A stretch of DNA of 56,773 nucleotides from Burkholderiales bacterium (GTDB taxonomy: Bacteria > Pseudomonadota > Gammaproteobacteria > Burkholderiales > Burkholderiaceae_C), in the NCBI GenBank assembly GCA_017302655.1, contig JAFLDE010000020.1:1-56773 (forward strand), read 5' to 3'. Below are positions 42,106 through 49,758 of this stretch, piece after piece. The stretch's first letter is position 1. The number at the start of each line of letters is the position of its first letter. The position numbers and the translations under genes were made by a program. A model generated the notes under the pieces. That model saw only the letters and a program-made list of their open reading frames with translations, had not been told where the DNA came from and did not search any database.

Positions 42106-42515
42106 ACACCTTTCTACGCATCCTGCGACTGAGCGGCTGGCTGCTGCTCGGCCTGCTGCTCGTCAGCCTGGTGGTGGCCGGCCTGCTGGTCGGCCTGAGC
42201 CAGGAGGGCCTGCTGCCCTTCCACGATGCCGGCCACTGGCAGGTGGTGCTGGATGACGAAGTCTTCGAGGGCCTGGCGCTGAGCAGCGAGCAGGGCTTCT
42301 GGGGCTTCTTCGCCGCCGTCGCGGGCGTCGCCGTGGCGGTGTTCTGTCTGCTCGTCGTGCTGCCGCTGGTGCTGCTGCTCGGTGTGGGCCTGCCGATGGT
42401 GCTGGTGGGCTTCGCGCTGGCCGCCGTGGTAGGCGTGCTGGCCGTCCCCTTGCTGCTGCCGGTGCTGCTGGTGGTCTGGCTGCTCAGGCGTCAGCCGGTC
42501 GCGGCCAGCGCCTGA
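42102..42515 (+). CDS. Small membrane protein coupled to the sensor kinase
   Basis: 137 residues starting in an ATGA overlap with the kinase stop. Three to four hydrophobic stretches (WLLLGLLLVSLVVAGLLVGL; FFAAVAGVAVAVFCLLVVLPLV; VLVGFALAAVVGVLAVPLL) alternate with a short soluble segment (GHWQVVLDDEVFEGLALSS). Family not recognised. It may be an accessory membrane partner of the kinase. Its last 32 bp overlap the end of the convergent VanZ-type gene. Confidence 0.7.
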   Translation: MNTFLRILRLSGWLLLGLLLVSLVVAGLLVGLSQEGLLPFHDAGHWQVVLDDEVFEGLALSSEQGFWGFFAAVAGVAVAVFCLLVVLPLVLLLGVGLPMVLVGFALAAVVGVLAVPLLLPVLLVVWLLRRQPVAASA

Positions 42516-44679
42516 CAATGGCGCACCAGGTCAGCGCTGCCCAACTGCCAGCCAGCAGCAAGCCGTGGGCGATCGCGAAGCGCGCGTGCAAGGCCGCCCC
42601 TTGCGCGTAGTGCTGGCGGTCCTCGCTGAGCAGGAACTGCAAGGCTGAGAAGGTTTGGCCGTACTTGATCAGCATGGCCTCGGTGCCGCTTTGCAGCAGG
42701 CTCCAGCCGATGAGCGGCATCAGGAGCAGGGCGAGCAGGCGGCGCAGGGTGCCGCCGCGCCACAACCACGCGGCACTCAGTCCCAAGAGGGTCAGGTAGC
42801 CCAGCCAGCACAGGGTGGCGAGCAGGCTGCCGCCGCCTGCCATCAGCTCGACCAGGTTGTCGGTGTTCGCGCCCCAGACGACCACGCCGTGCCACAAGGG
42901 CAACACCCAGACCGCGTGCAGTCCGAGCAGCCAGCCACGCCGGCCCGACCACGCGCCGGCCAGGCCGAGCGCCAGCGCCCACAGCAATCCCACCAGCAGG
43001 ACCGCCAGCCGAGCAAACAGTTCCGCCGCATCGCCGACGCCCAGTGTCGGCGTGCCCACGACGTCGTGGAGGCTTTCGGTCGGTGCCCACAGCAGCAGCC
43101 AGAGCGCCAGCAATATCGCCAGCGTCGGCAATTGCCAGAGCGAGGCACGCACCGCGCCCAGCCGCGCGGGATCGGCGCGCTGCGCGAGCCATGCAGCGGC
43201 AGCCGGCAAGGCCGCCATGCCGAGCAATAGCGCGGGAGCGGCCATGCCTCCAAAGCCACCAAACAGCTCGCGCACGTTGTAGGGCAGGCCGGGCAGATGA
43301 TTGAGCCCAAGGGAAGCCAGCAATGCCAGGCTGAGCGCTGCCCAGGCCCACACCGCCGAGACTCGGCCAGGTCTCTCCGCCTGGGTCTGGGTCGTTGCAG
43401 GCGTCCGAGCCCCGAGGTGCAGGTCACCGCCATGCCACTGCGCGATCCCGGCTGCGGCAAGCAGCGCCAGCACGGCGTCGCCGCTGTCGCTGGTCTGCCC
43501 CCGCAGGCCCAACTGCAGACACTCGATCAAGGCCGCCGTGGCCGCGCAGGGCAAGCCGAGCCACAGCGCCCGTTGCAGGGCTGACCCCTTGGGCTGCAGC
43601 GCCCAGCGCCAGGCCAGAGCCAGCGCCGCGAAGGCGAACACACGGCGCAGCAGGCTGGTGAGCAGGCTGAGTTCCTGGCTCAGCGTGTAGCTGACAAATG
43701 GCAGCCAGCTCTGCGCAGCCATGCGGGCGCGCAGTTCGGCACCGCTGCCCACCGCCTGCCAAGGCCAGGTGGCCAGCAGCACCAAAGCCAGACTGACGGC
43801 CAGTGCAGCGGCCCAACGCAGCAGGGGCTGGTCGTTGTTGAGCCCGCGCAGCGCGTCAGGGACGGCATGCCGCTGGCTCAACTGATGCGCGAAAGCCAAG
43901 CCTGCCACCGCCGCCATCAGGTCCGTCACATCGGTGATGCGTGACATGACCAGCAACTGCGCCAGCTCCAAGCCCACGGCCAGTGCGAAGAGGCCCAGCA
44001 GGACGCGCCAGCCGGCCCGGGGGTAAGCACGCGCCGCCAGCCAGCCGGCCAGCGTCCACAGACCGATGTCGAGCAGGCTGCTTGTCAGCTCGGTCCATGG
44101 CGAGCGCGCCCAGCCCTGGAAGGGCAGCAGCCGCACGCCACCTTCGCGCCATTTGCGCAGCAGCTCGGACAGGCTGGTGGTGAGGTCGAGCGGCATCAGC
44201 GCGTAGAGCGCCAGGCCGGCCAGGTAAATGAAGAAGCGTCGTCGCCAGGCCTGCTGCTCGTGCTGGCTGCGCTGCCAAAAACTGTGCGGAAGCAGGCAAG
44301 CCGCGGTGGCGCCGCACGCTGCGCCGATGGATTGCGCGAGCACGTCGGACAGCGCCGGGTTGCGCCCGCTGAAGAACATCTGCGCCGCTTCCATGCACAG
44401 CGCCAACAGGGAGCATGCACACCACACCAGCGGCGCGGCCCAGGCCCGGCGGCCGCCCTGCAACAGCAGCGCCAGCGGGGCGGCAAGCAGCAGGTTGGCG
44501 GCAAAGTCCGGCCGCGAATCGATCAACAGGGGCCCTTGCAGGAGCGCCACGAAGGCCTGAAAGGCCTCCGCGGGGTCGCGAGCCTGCCAGCGAAAGGGCA
44601 CCAGGCTTCCGTAAATGGGGAAGGCCAAATAGGCGAGCGCCGCCCAGCCGGCCCAGCCCGTACGCTGCGAAGTCCTCAT
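42484..44679 (-). CDS. Large VanZ-family integral membrane protein
   Basis: About 731 residues from the ATG at 44679; an in-frame ATG at 44817 would add a hydrophilic lead. It has some fifteen or more hydrophobic spans. The N-terminal third carries VanZ-like features (FAANLLLAAPLALLLQGG; CMEAAQMFFSGRNPALSDVL), and a second similar unit lies in the middle (LGLELAQLLVMSRITDVTDL; IECLQLGLRGQTSDSGDAVL), suggesting a tandem VanZ. The C-terminal part is a further polytopic region. VanZ family function is unclear beyond a link to glycopeptide susceptibility. It sits between the sensor kinase and its probable regulator. Confidence 0.8.
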   Translation of the reverse strand: MRTSQRTGWAGWAALAYLAFPIYGSLVPFRWQARDPAEAFQAFVALLQGPLLIDSRPDFAANLLLAAPLALLLQGGRRAWAAPLVWCACSLLALCMEAAQMFFSGRNPALSDVLAQSIGAACGATAACLLPHSFWQRSQHEQQAWRRRFFIYLAGLALYALMPLDLTTSLSELLRKWREGGVRLLPFQGWARSPWTELTSSLLDIGLWTLAGWLAARAYPRAGWRVLLGLFALAVGLELAQLLVMSRITDVTDLMAAVAGLAFAHQLSQRHAVPDALRGLNNDQPLLRWAAALAVSLALVLLATWPWQAVGSGAELRARMAAQSWLPFVSYTLSQELSLLTSLLRRVFAFAALALAWRWALQPKGSALQRALWLGLPCAATAALIECLQLGLRGQTSDSGDAVLALLAAAGIAQWHGGDLHLGARTPATTQTQAERPGRVSAVWAWAALSLALLASLGLNHLPGLPYNVRELFGGFGGMAAPALLLGMAALPAAAAWLAQRADPARLGAVRASLWQLPTLAILLALWLLLWAPTESLHDVVGTPTLGVGDAAELFARLAVLLVGLLWALALGLAGAWSGRRGWLLGLHAVWVLPLWHGVVVWGANTDNLVELMAGGGSLLATLCWLGYLTLLGLSAAWLWRGGTLRRLLALLLMPLIGWSLLQSGTEAMLIKYGQTFSALQFLLSEDRQHYAQGAALHARFAIAHGLLLAGSWAALTWCAIVRRWPRPADA

Positions 44680-44859
44680 GCAGGCAGTATCCCGGCCCTT
44701 CGGGTGAAGTCCTGGTAGCGGGCCACTTGTGCTTGTCAAAGCACGCTGTGGGGCTTGCAACAGCTTTGCTTCGGCGCCTGGGGCCTGGTTCCAGGGCCTC
44801 ACGCGCGTGTGATTCATCGGTCAATAGACCCTACATTGCGCGCTGCCCAAGGAGATGCC

Positions 44860-45696
44860 ATGACCGAGTCGACCCCCATCCGAGCCCTGCTGGCCGACGA
44901 CGAACGCCTGATGCGCGAGCAATTGCGGGCTCGCCTGGCCGAGGTCTGGCCTGAGCTGGAAATCGTCGCCGAGGCCAAGAACGGCCTGGAGGCCGTGGAG
45001 CTCTGCAAGCTGCACAAGCCGGATCTCTGTCTGCTCGACATCCGCATGCCCGGACTGACCGGCGTCGAGGCGGCCAAGCAGATCGCGCAACTGGAGGAGA
45101 CCGAGGACTGGCGCCTGCCGGAAATCGTCTTCATCACCGCCTACGACCAGTACGCGGTCGAGGCTTTCGAGCAGGGTGTGGCCGACTACGTGCTGAAACC
45201 TGCCGAGCGCGAGCGCCTGCAGCTCACCGCCGAGCGCCTGCGCAAGCGCTTGGCCGCGCGCCGAGGGGGCGATGACCCAGGCAGCGCCGAGGCCGCTGGC
45301 GAACGCGCCGTGCCCATCCAGCAGCTGCTACACCGGCTCTCGGCGCTGCAATCGGGCGGCCAGGCGCCGCGTTACCTGGAATGGATCCAGGCCAGCGTCG
45401 GCCAGGAGATCCGCATGATCCCTGTCACCGAAATCCTCTTCTTCATCTCCGACGAGAAGTACACGCGGGTGCAGACCGAGGGCTACGAGGCGCTCATCAG
45501 AAAGCCGATCAAGGAGCTCGTCGAAGAACTGGACCCGCACCTGTTCTGGCAGATCCACCGCTCCACCCTGGTGAACGTGAAGGCGATCAGCGGCATCGGC
45601 CGCGACTTCCGTGGGCGGCAGATGGTCGGCGTGAAGGGCTTGAACGAGAAGCTGGAAGTCAGCCGCAGCTATACGCACCTGTTCAAGGGCATGTGA
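44860..45696 (+). CDS. LytTR-family response regulator
   Basis: 278 residues from the ATG at 44860, preceded by AAGGAGA. The receiver domain has LLADDERLMREQ (acidic pair), phosphoacceptor Asp60 in LCLLDIRMPGLTGVE, and the Thr/Lys residues in FITAYDQYAVEAFEQGVADYVLKP. The C-terminal LytTR DNA-binding domain includes IRMIPVTEILFFISDEKYTR, RKPIKELVEEL and HRSTLVNVKAI. It is the likely partner of the LytS-type kinase at 40624. A bidirectional terminator follows. Confidence 0.93.
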   Translation: MTESTPIRALLADDERLMREQLRARLAEVWPELEIVAEAKNGLEAVELCKLHKPDLCLLDIRMPGLTGVEAAKQIAQLEETEDWRLPEIVFITAYDQYAVEAFEQGVADYVLKPAERERLQLTAERLRKRLAARRGGDDPGSAEAAGERAVPIQQLLHRLSALQSGGQAPRYLEWIQASVGQEIRMIPVTEILFFISDEKYTRVQTEGYEALIRKPIKELVEELDPHLFWQIHRSTLVNVKAISGIGRDFRGRQMVGVKGLNEKLEVSRSYTHLFKGM

Positions 45697-45706
45697 GCCG
45701 TCAGGG

Positions 45707-45751
45707 AAGCGCTGATCAAGGGGCTGCGCGCCACGGCCTTGATCAGCGCTT
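45707..45751. terminator. Bidirectional terminator between convergent genes
   Basis: A perfect 15-bp stem (45707-45721 with 45737-45751) encloses a 15-nt loop between the LytTR regulator and the convergent beta-helix gene. On the plus strand the stem is followed by TTTCTT. On the minus strand it is followed by CCCTGAC, so the poly-T side is stronger for the regulator. The loop is GC-rich and could also pair internally. Confidence 0.8.
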
Positions 45752-45764
45752 TCTTGGTGCCGGT

Positions 45765-47060
45765 TCAGGGCAGCAGCCAGCGCGTGTCGGCCCCAGCCGG
45801 CTGCGAGGCGCCTGGCGGCGCTGGCAGGGCGCGCGCCTGCTTCAAGGCATCGGGCAAGGAACGGCCGTCGGGCACCCAGCGCAGGTTGTAGCCACCGCTG
45901 ACCTGGGTGCCACCCTGCGGGTACCAGGCACCGCTGGTGAGGTTGCGCCGCAGCACGGCCTCGCTGCCGGCGCCACGCAGCACGATGCCGCTGCTGGCCA
46001 GCAAGGTGTTTTGCTGCAGCAGGATGTCGCGACTTCGGTAGAGATCGATGGCCGCATCGGAGCAATTGCTCACCACGTTGTCGACGACGCGCGCGTGTTG
46101 GTGCTCGAAGCGCTGGTCGGGGTCGCGCAGCCAGCGCGTGGGCGTGCCAGCACCCCCCAGGCCGATGCCGAGTTGCGCGTCCGCCCCTGGCATGGGCTGA
46201 GGGCTGCAGACGATGAGGTTGCGCTCCACCAACAGGCCCTCGCCACCGCCCTTGGCGAGCACGGCGTAGGCAGCACCGTCGCCAAGCGGCTTGCCCACGC
46301 CGAACACACGGTTGCCGGAGAAGCGCCAGTGCGAACCACCTTGCAGGTGCAGGGCCTGCCCGGCCACGGCGCCACTGGTGGGGGCGTCGAGGACGAAGAG
46401 GCTGTCGAGCACGGCGCCGTGGTCAGGCCAATGCGGGTCCCGGCCCGCGACGCGAACCGCCACGCCCAGGTCCTGGAACTGCAGACGTTGAAGCAGCACG
46501 TGGTCGGCCTGCCCACCCACCCGCACCCCGGCTTCACAGGGGGCCGAGGCGGCGCAGCGCCCCTCGATGCGCAGGTCTTCCACCAGCCACCAGGCGTTCT
46601 GCAGGTCCAGCGCCACGCCCTGGCGCAGCAGCAGGCGGGCACCTGGTTGCCCGCGCAGACGAATGGGTGCACGCTCCCAGCCGTCGACGCGGCTGCGCAG
46701 GGCCTCATCGAGCGGGTAGTCGCCGGCTGCGAGCTCGATGGTGTCGCCACCCCGCGCCGCGTCCATCGCAGCCCGCAGGCCCTCTAGGCTGCTCACGGCG
46801 TGGTGCACGCCCTCGCCGGGGACGCCAGCGGCAGGCCGCCAAGTCGCCAGCCCGGCCAAATCAAGGGGGTCCGGCGCCGGGCGCAGCCAGCGCAGGGGGG
46901 CACTCAACACCGGCGAGCGACGGGTCATCGCGTCGCGCACCGCGCTGAAGGGGGGCAAGGCGCCCAGTGCGCGATCCACCATGGCCCACGCCAGCAGCCC
47001 GAACAGGGCCAGGCCCAGCAGGACGATGAACAGCCAGCGGCGAAGGCTCCAGGCGGGCAT
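45765..47060 (-). CDS. Membrane-anchored right-handed beta-helix protein
   Basis: 431 residues from the ATG at 47060. One N-terminal span (WLFIVLLGLALFGLLAWAMV) anchors it, with the rest outside the cytoplasm. The body shows SLEGLRAAMDAARGGDTIEL, which opens polysaccharide-lyase-6/chondroitinase-B-like parallel beta-helices, and then repeated strand turns (DHVLLQRLQFQDLGVAV, SHWRFSGNRVFGVGK, GGEGLLVERNLIVCS, ARVVDNVVSNCSDAAIDLYR, SRDILLQQNTLLASSGIVLR). It may bind or cleave an extracellular polysaccharide. The catalytic residues of PL6 lyases cannot be confirmed by eye. Confidence 0.82.
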   Translation of the reverse strand: MPAWSLRRWLFIVLLGLALFGLLAWAMVDRALGALPPFSAVRDAMTRRSPVLSAPLRWLRPAPDPLDLAGLATWRPAAGVPGEGVHHAVSSLEGLRAAMDAARGGDTIELAAGDYPLDEALRSRVDGWERAPIRLRGQPGARLLLRQGVALDLQNAWWLVEDLRIEGRCAASAPCEAGVRVGGQADHVLLQRLQFQDLGVAVRVAGRDPHWPDHGAVLDSLFVLDAPTSGAVAGQALHLQGGSHWRFSGNRVFGVGKPLGDGAAYAVLAKGGGEGLLVERNLIVCSPQPMPGADAQLGIGLGGAGTPTRWLRDPDQRFEHQHARVVDNVVSNCSDAAIDLYRSRDILLQQNTLLASSGIVLRGAGSEAVLRRNLTSGAWYPQGGTQVSGGYNLRWVPDGRSLPDALKQARALPAPPGASQPAGADTRWLLP

Positions 47061-47174
47061 GGGGCACGGTGCGGATGGTGGGCGGCGGCCCCATGCTAAG
47101 CGCGGACCTGCGAAGTCGGCCTGCTCGTTGATCCCGAGGTCGAGTCGGCTGCAGGCGGGCCGACACTTCGGCTG

Positions 47175-47804
47175 ATGCGTGCGCTCTGGATCGAAGACCA
47201 CCCCTTGATTGGCGACTCCCTTCAGCTTCTGCTCGGGGTGGTGCTGCCCTCGCTGAGTCTGGACAAGGCCCGTGACCTGGCCAGTGCCACGCGCCTGGCT
47301 GCGGCCATTCCCTATGAACTGGTGCTGCTCGACTGGTGGCTGGGCGAGAGCGACGGCAGCCAGGCCATCCCAGCCTTGCGGGCCGCCGGTTGTGCCGCGC
47401 CCATCGTCATCGTTTCGGGCGACGACCGAGAGCCGGTCATGCGGCAAGCACTGGCACTGGGCGCCGCCGGCTACGTGCGAAAGTCGGCCGAGCCGGAGGA
47501 ACTGCTGAACACCCTGCAAGCGGTACTGGCTGGCGCTCGGCCCGCGCCGCCCGGGGCGGCGGGCCGAGGGAGCTCCGCGGGTCTGCCACCACTCGACCCG
47601 GCCTTGCTGTTTCCGGCGCTTACCGAGCGCCAGCTGGATGTGTTACGCGCGCTGATGCGCGGCCTGTCGGACAAGGAGATCGCGCGAAGCCTGGCCATCA
47701 GCGACACCACCGTGAAGACCCATGTACGAGCCATCTTGTCCACGTTGGGCGTCACCAGCCGAGGCGAGGCGGTCTACGCGGTGCAACAGGCTGCCATGGG
47801 CTGA
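47175..47804 (+). CDS. NarL/LuxR-type response regulator
   Basis: 209 residues. The receiver has the acidic pair in ALWIEDHPLIGDS and phosphoacceptor Asp53 in LVLLDWWLGESDGS, with conserved Ser and Lys in VIVSGDDRE and GYVRKSAEPEELL. The C-terminal LuxR HTH is LTERQLDVLRALMRGLSDKE then ISDTTVKTHVRAILSTLGV. It precedes the hybrid kinase and the CHAT/exoprotein genes on the same strand and is the natural regulator of that group. Between it and the kinase lies a partial repeat. Confidence 0.92.
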   Translation: MRALWIEDHPLIGDSLQLLLGVVLPSLSLDKARDLASATRLAAAIPYELVLLDWWLGESDGSQAIPALRAAGCAAPIVIVSGDDREPVMRQALALGAAGYVRKSAEPEELLNTLQAVLAGARPAPPGAAGRGSSAGLPPLDPALLFPALTERQLDVLRALMRGLSDKEIARSLAISDTTVKTHVRAILSTLGVTSRGEAVYAVQQAAMG

Positions 47805-47859
47805 GAACCGAACCCAGTCATGAGGTCTGTACGCACCCCCCGCAAGGCGCGCTTCGCTT

Positions 47860-47912
47860 CTCGACGCCTGAACGTCCTGCGCGGATGCCCGGGATTCCTT
47901 CCCCAGCTCTGA
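47860..47912. repeat. Partial copy of the intergenic repeat seen at 11145-11306
   Basis: The stretch ending in AGCTCTGAG at 47905-47913 resembles the right end of the 11145-11306 element: CGGATGCCCGGGATTC here against CGGACGCCCGGGGATTC there, then a similar CTCTGAG end. The left end and the 52-bp core are not found, so it would be a truncated copy. It lies between the response regulator and the hybrid kinase gene. Confidence 0.45.
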
Positions 47913-47919
47913 GCCCGGC

Positions 47920-49686
47920 GTGAGCACAAACCAGGGCGCCGAGCAGCGCTTGTTGATGGAAGAGCGGGTCCGGGTCGGCGTTGACCAGGGAAAGCGCATC
48001 CATGTCGCCCAGTTCATCACCGACCTGGCACTGAGCGCCTTGCTGCTGCGCATGGATGCCGGCGAAGTGCTTTGGGCCTACCTGCCCTGGCAGGTGCTGG
48101 CAGTGCACGGCCGCGTGCAGCTCCTGCTGTGGCTGCGCCGCCGCCCGGATGTGTCACTGCGTCGCCTTTACTGGCTGATGTCGGGCTCGGGCGTGCTGGT
48201 GGCCTTGGGCGTCATCATTCTGTTGGTGGGCAGCTTCCAGGTCGCGTCACCGCCGCTTCACCTGCTCATGACCATGGTGCTGTGCGGCATGGCCGCAGGA
48301 GCGGTGACCACAGCGGCGGGCGAGGTGTTCGGTTATGCGGCTTTCTCAACAGTGCTGGCCGCGGGCAACACCTTCTGCTGGCTGGTCTGGGGGGGTGAGC
48401 TGGGCTGGGTACCGGCAGTGCTGGTGCCCGTGCTGCTGGTGTTGCTGGTGGGTTACGTGCACGAACAGGGGCGCGCGCAGCTTCATCAAGTGCGCCTGCG
48501 CGTGCAACTGGACCAAGCCCTGCAGGCCAGCCACCAAGCCAACGAGGCGCGCACGCGATTCTTCGCCGCCGCCAGCCACGACCTGCGCCAACCGCTCACG
48601 GCGCTGGGCTATGGCGTCGCCACCGTCGAGGCTTTGGCACAGCAACGGCATGACGCGCTGCTGACCGACGTGGCGCAGGGCCTGCGACGTTCGCTGGCCG
48701 AGAGCCAGGCCTTGCTCAACAGCCTGCTCGAGATCTCGCAGCTCGACGCCGGTGCCATCCGCCCGCAGTGGCAGTCGCTCGACCTCGAAGCGCTGATTGA
48801 CGAGTTGCTGGATTCCTTTGCGGCCGAGGCGGTGCAACGCGGTTTGGCGCTGCGAAGAGAGCTCGATGGCGCGGGCCCCTGGTGGGTGCGCAGCGACCCC
48901 GCCCTGTTGCGCCGTGTCCTGCAGAACCTACTGGGCAATGCGCTGAAGTTCACCCCGCAAGGGCAGGTGTGCGTGGCGCTGCGTCGGGACGGCGACACGC
49001 TGACCCTCGGGGTTCGCGATAGCGGCACGGGCATCCCGCCCGAGTTGCAAGAGCGTGTCTTCGAGGCCTTTTTCCAAGTCGGCAACCCGGCGCGCAATCG
49101 TCAGCTCGGCCTGGGTCTGGGTCTGGCCATCGTGCGCCGTTTGCTTGACCTTCTGGGCCACCCTCTGCAATTGGTCAGCGATGCCGGCCGAGGCAGCGTG
49201 TTTCAACTCCAGCTGCCCTCCGCCACGCCTCGGCTCGAAGCATCGCCGGCCAAGGCCGCACGCCTGCCCCCCGCCGTTGGGTCGCGGCGCCTGCTGGTGG
49301 TCGACGACGAAGCGCCCATCCGCGACGCGCTGGCGGCCTTGCTGTCCACCTTGGGCTGGCAGGTGCGCACGGCAGCGGGCGAGGCCGAGGCGCTGGCGCA
49401 ACTGGCGGATGGATGGCACGCGGAGGCCCTGGTGCTGGACCTGCGCCTGGGCGATGGTGTCAGCGGCTTGGACTTGCTCGAACGCTTGCGTGCGCAAGGC
49501 TGCATGGCTCCGGCTTGGCTGGTGACGGGCGACACCGCACCCGAGCGCATCCGGCAAGCGCAGCAGGCTGGTCTCCCTGTTCACTACAAACCTGTGGACG
49601 GACTGGCCCTGGCCGCCGAGATTCATGCCAGGCTGGCTTCGAGCGACCGGCCCACCCCCACAAATGACGGGCAGGCCTTTCCCTGA
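47920..49686 (+). CDS. Hybrid sensor histidine kinase with C-terminal receiver
   Basis: 588 residues from a GTG at 47920. Residues ~25-185 contain about six membrane spans, forming a membrane sensor without a recognisable periplasmic domain. The kinase core has the phosphoacceptor His220 in AASHDLRQPLTALGYG (HDLRQPL form), Asn340 in NLLGNALKFT, and GTGIPPELQERVFEAFFQ and GLGLGLAIVRRLLDLLG. The receiver contains LLVVDDEAPIRDAL and phosphoacceptor Asp507 in LVLDLRLGDGVSGLDLLE. Its partner is probably the NarL-type regulator just upstream. Kinases with the HDLRQPL box often pair with such regulators in Burkholderiales. Confidence 0.92.
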   Translation: MSTNQGAEQRLLMEERVRVGVDQGKRIHVAQFITDLALSALLLRMDAGEVLWAYLPWQVLAVHGRVQLLLWLRRRPDVSLRRLYWLMSGSGVLVALGVIILLVGSFQVASPPLHLLMTMVLCGMAAGAVTTAAGEVFGYAAFSTVLAAGNTFCWLVWGGELGWVPAVLVPVLLVLLVGYVHEQGRAQLHQVRLRVQLDQALQASHQANEARTRFFAAASHDLRQPLTALGYGVATVEALAQQRHDALLTDVAQGLRRSLAESQALLNSLLEISQLDAGAIRPQWQSLDLEALIDELLDSFAAEAVQRGLALRRELDGAGPWWVRSDPALLRRVLQNLLGNALKFTPQGQVCVALRRDGDTLTLGVRDSGTGIPPELQERVFEAFFQVGNPARNRQLGLGLGLAIVRRLLDLLGHPLQLVSDAGRGSVFQLQLPSATPRLEASPAKAARLPPAVGSRRLLVVDDEAPIRDALAALLSTLGWQVRTAAGEAEALAQLADGWHAEALVLDLRLGDGVSGLDLLERLRAQGCMAPAWLVTGDTAPERIRQAQQAGLPVHYKPVDGLALAAEIHARLASSDRPTPTNDGQAFP

Positions 49687-49758
49687 GGCGCGAGTGGCCC
49701 TGCAGGAATAGGCTGAGGGATGGCCGCGGCTGTCGCCGCTTGGCAAGGGGGTTTGACG

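Noticed and set aside
44680-44859. A defined sigma-70 promoter before the LytTR regulator
   Set aside because: Candidate hexamers (TTCATC and TACATT) are only 13 bp apart; spacing and sequence are not convincing.
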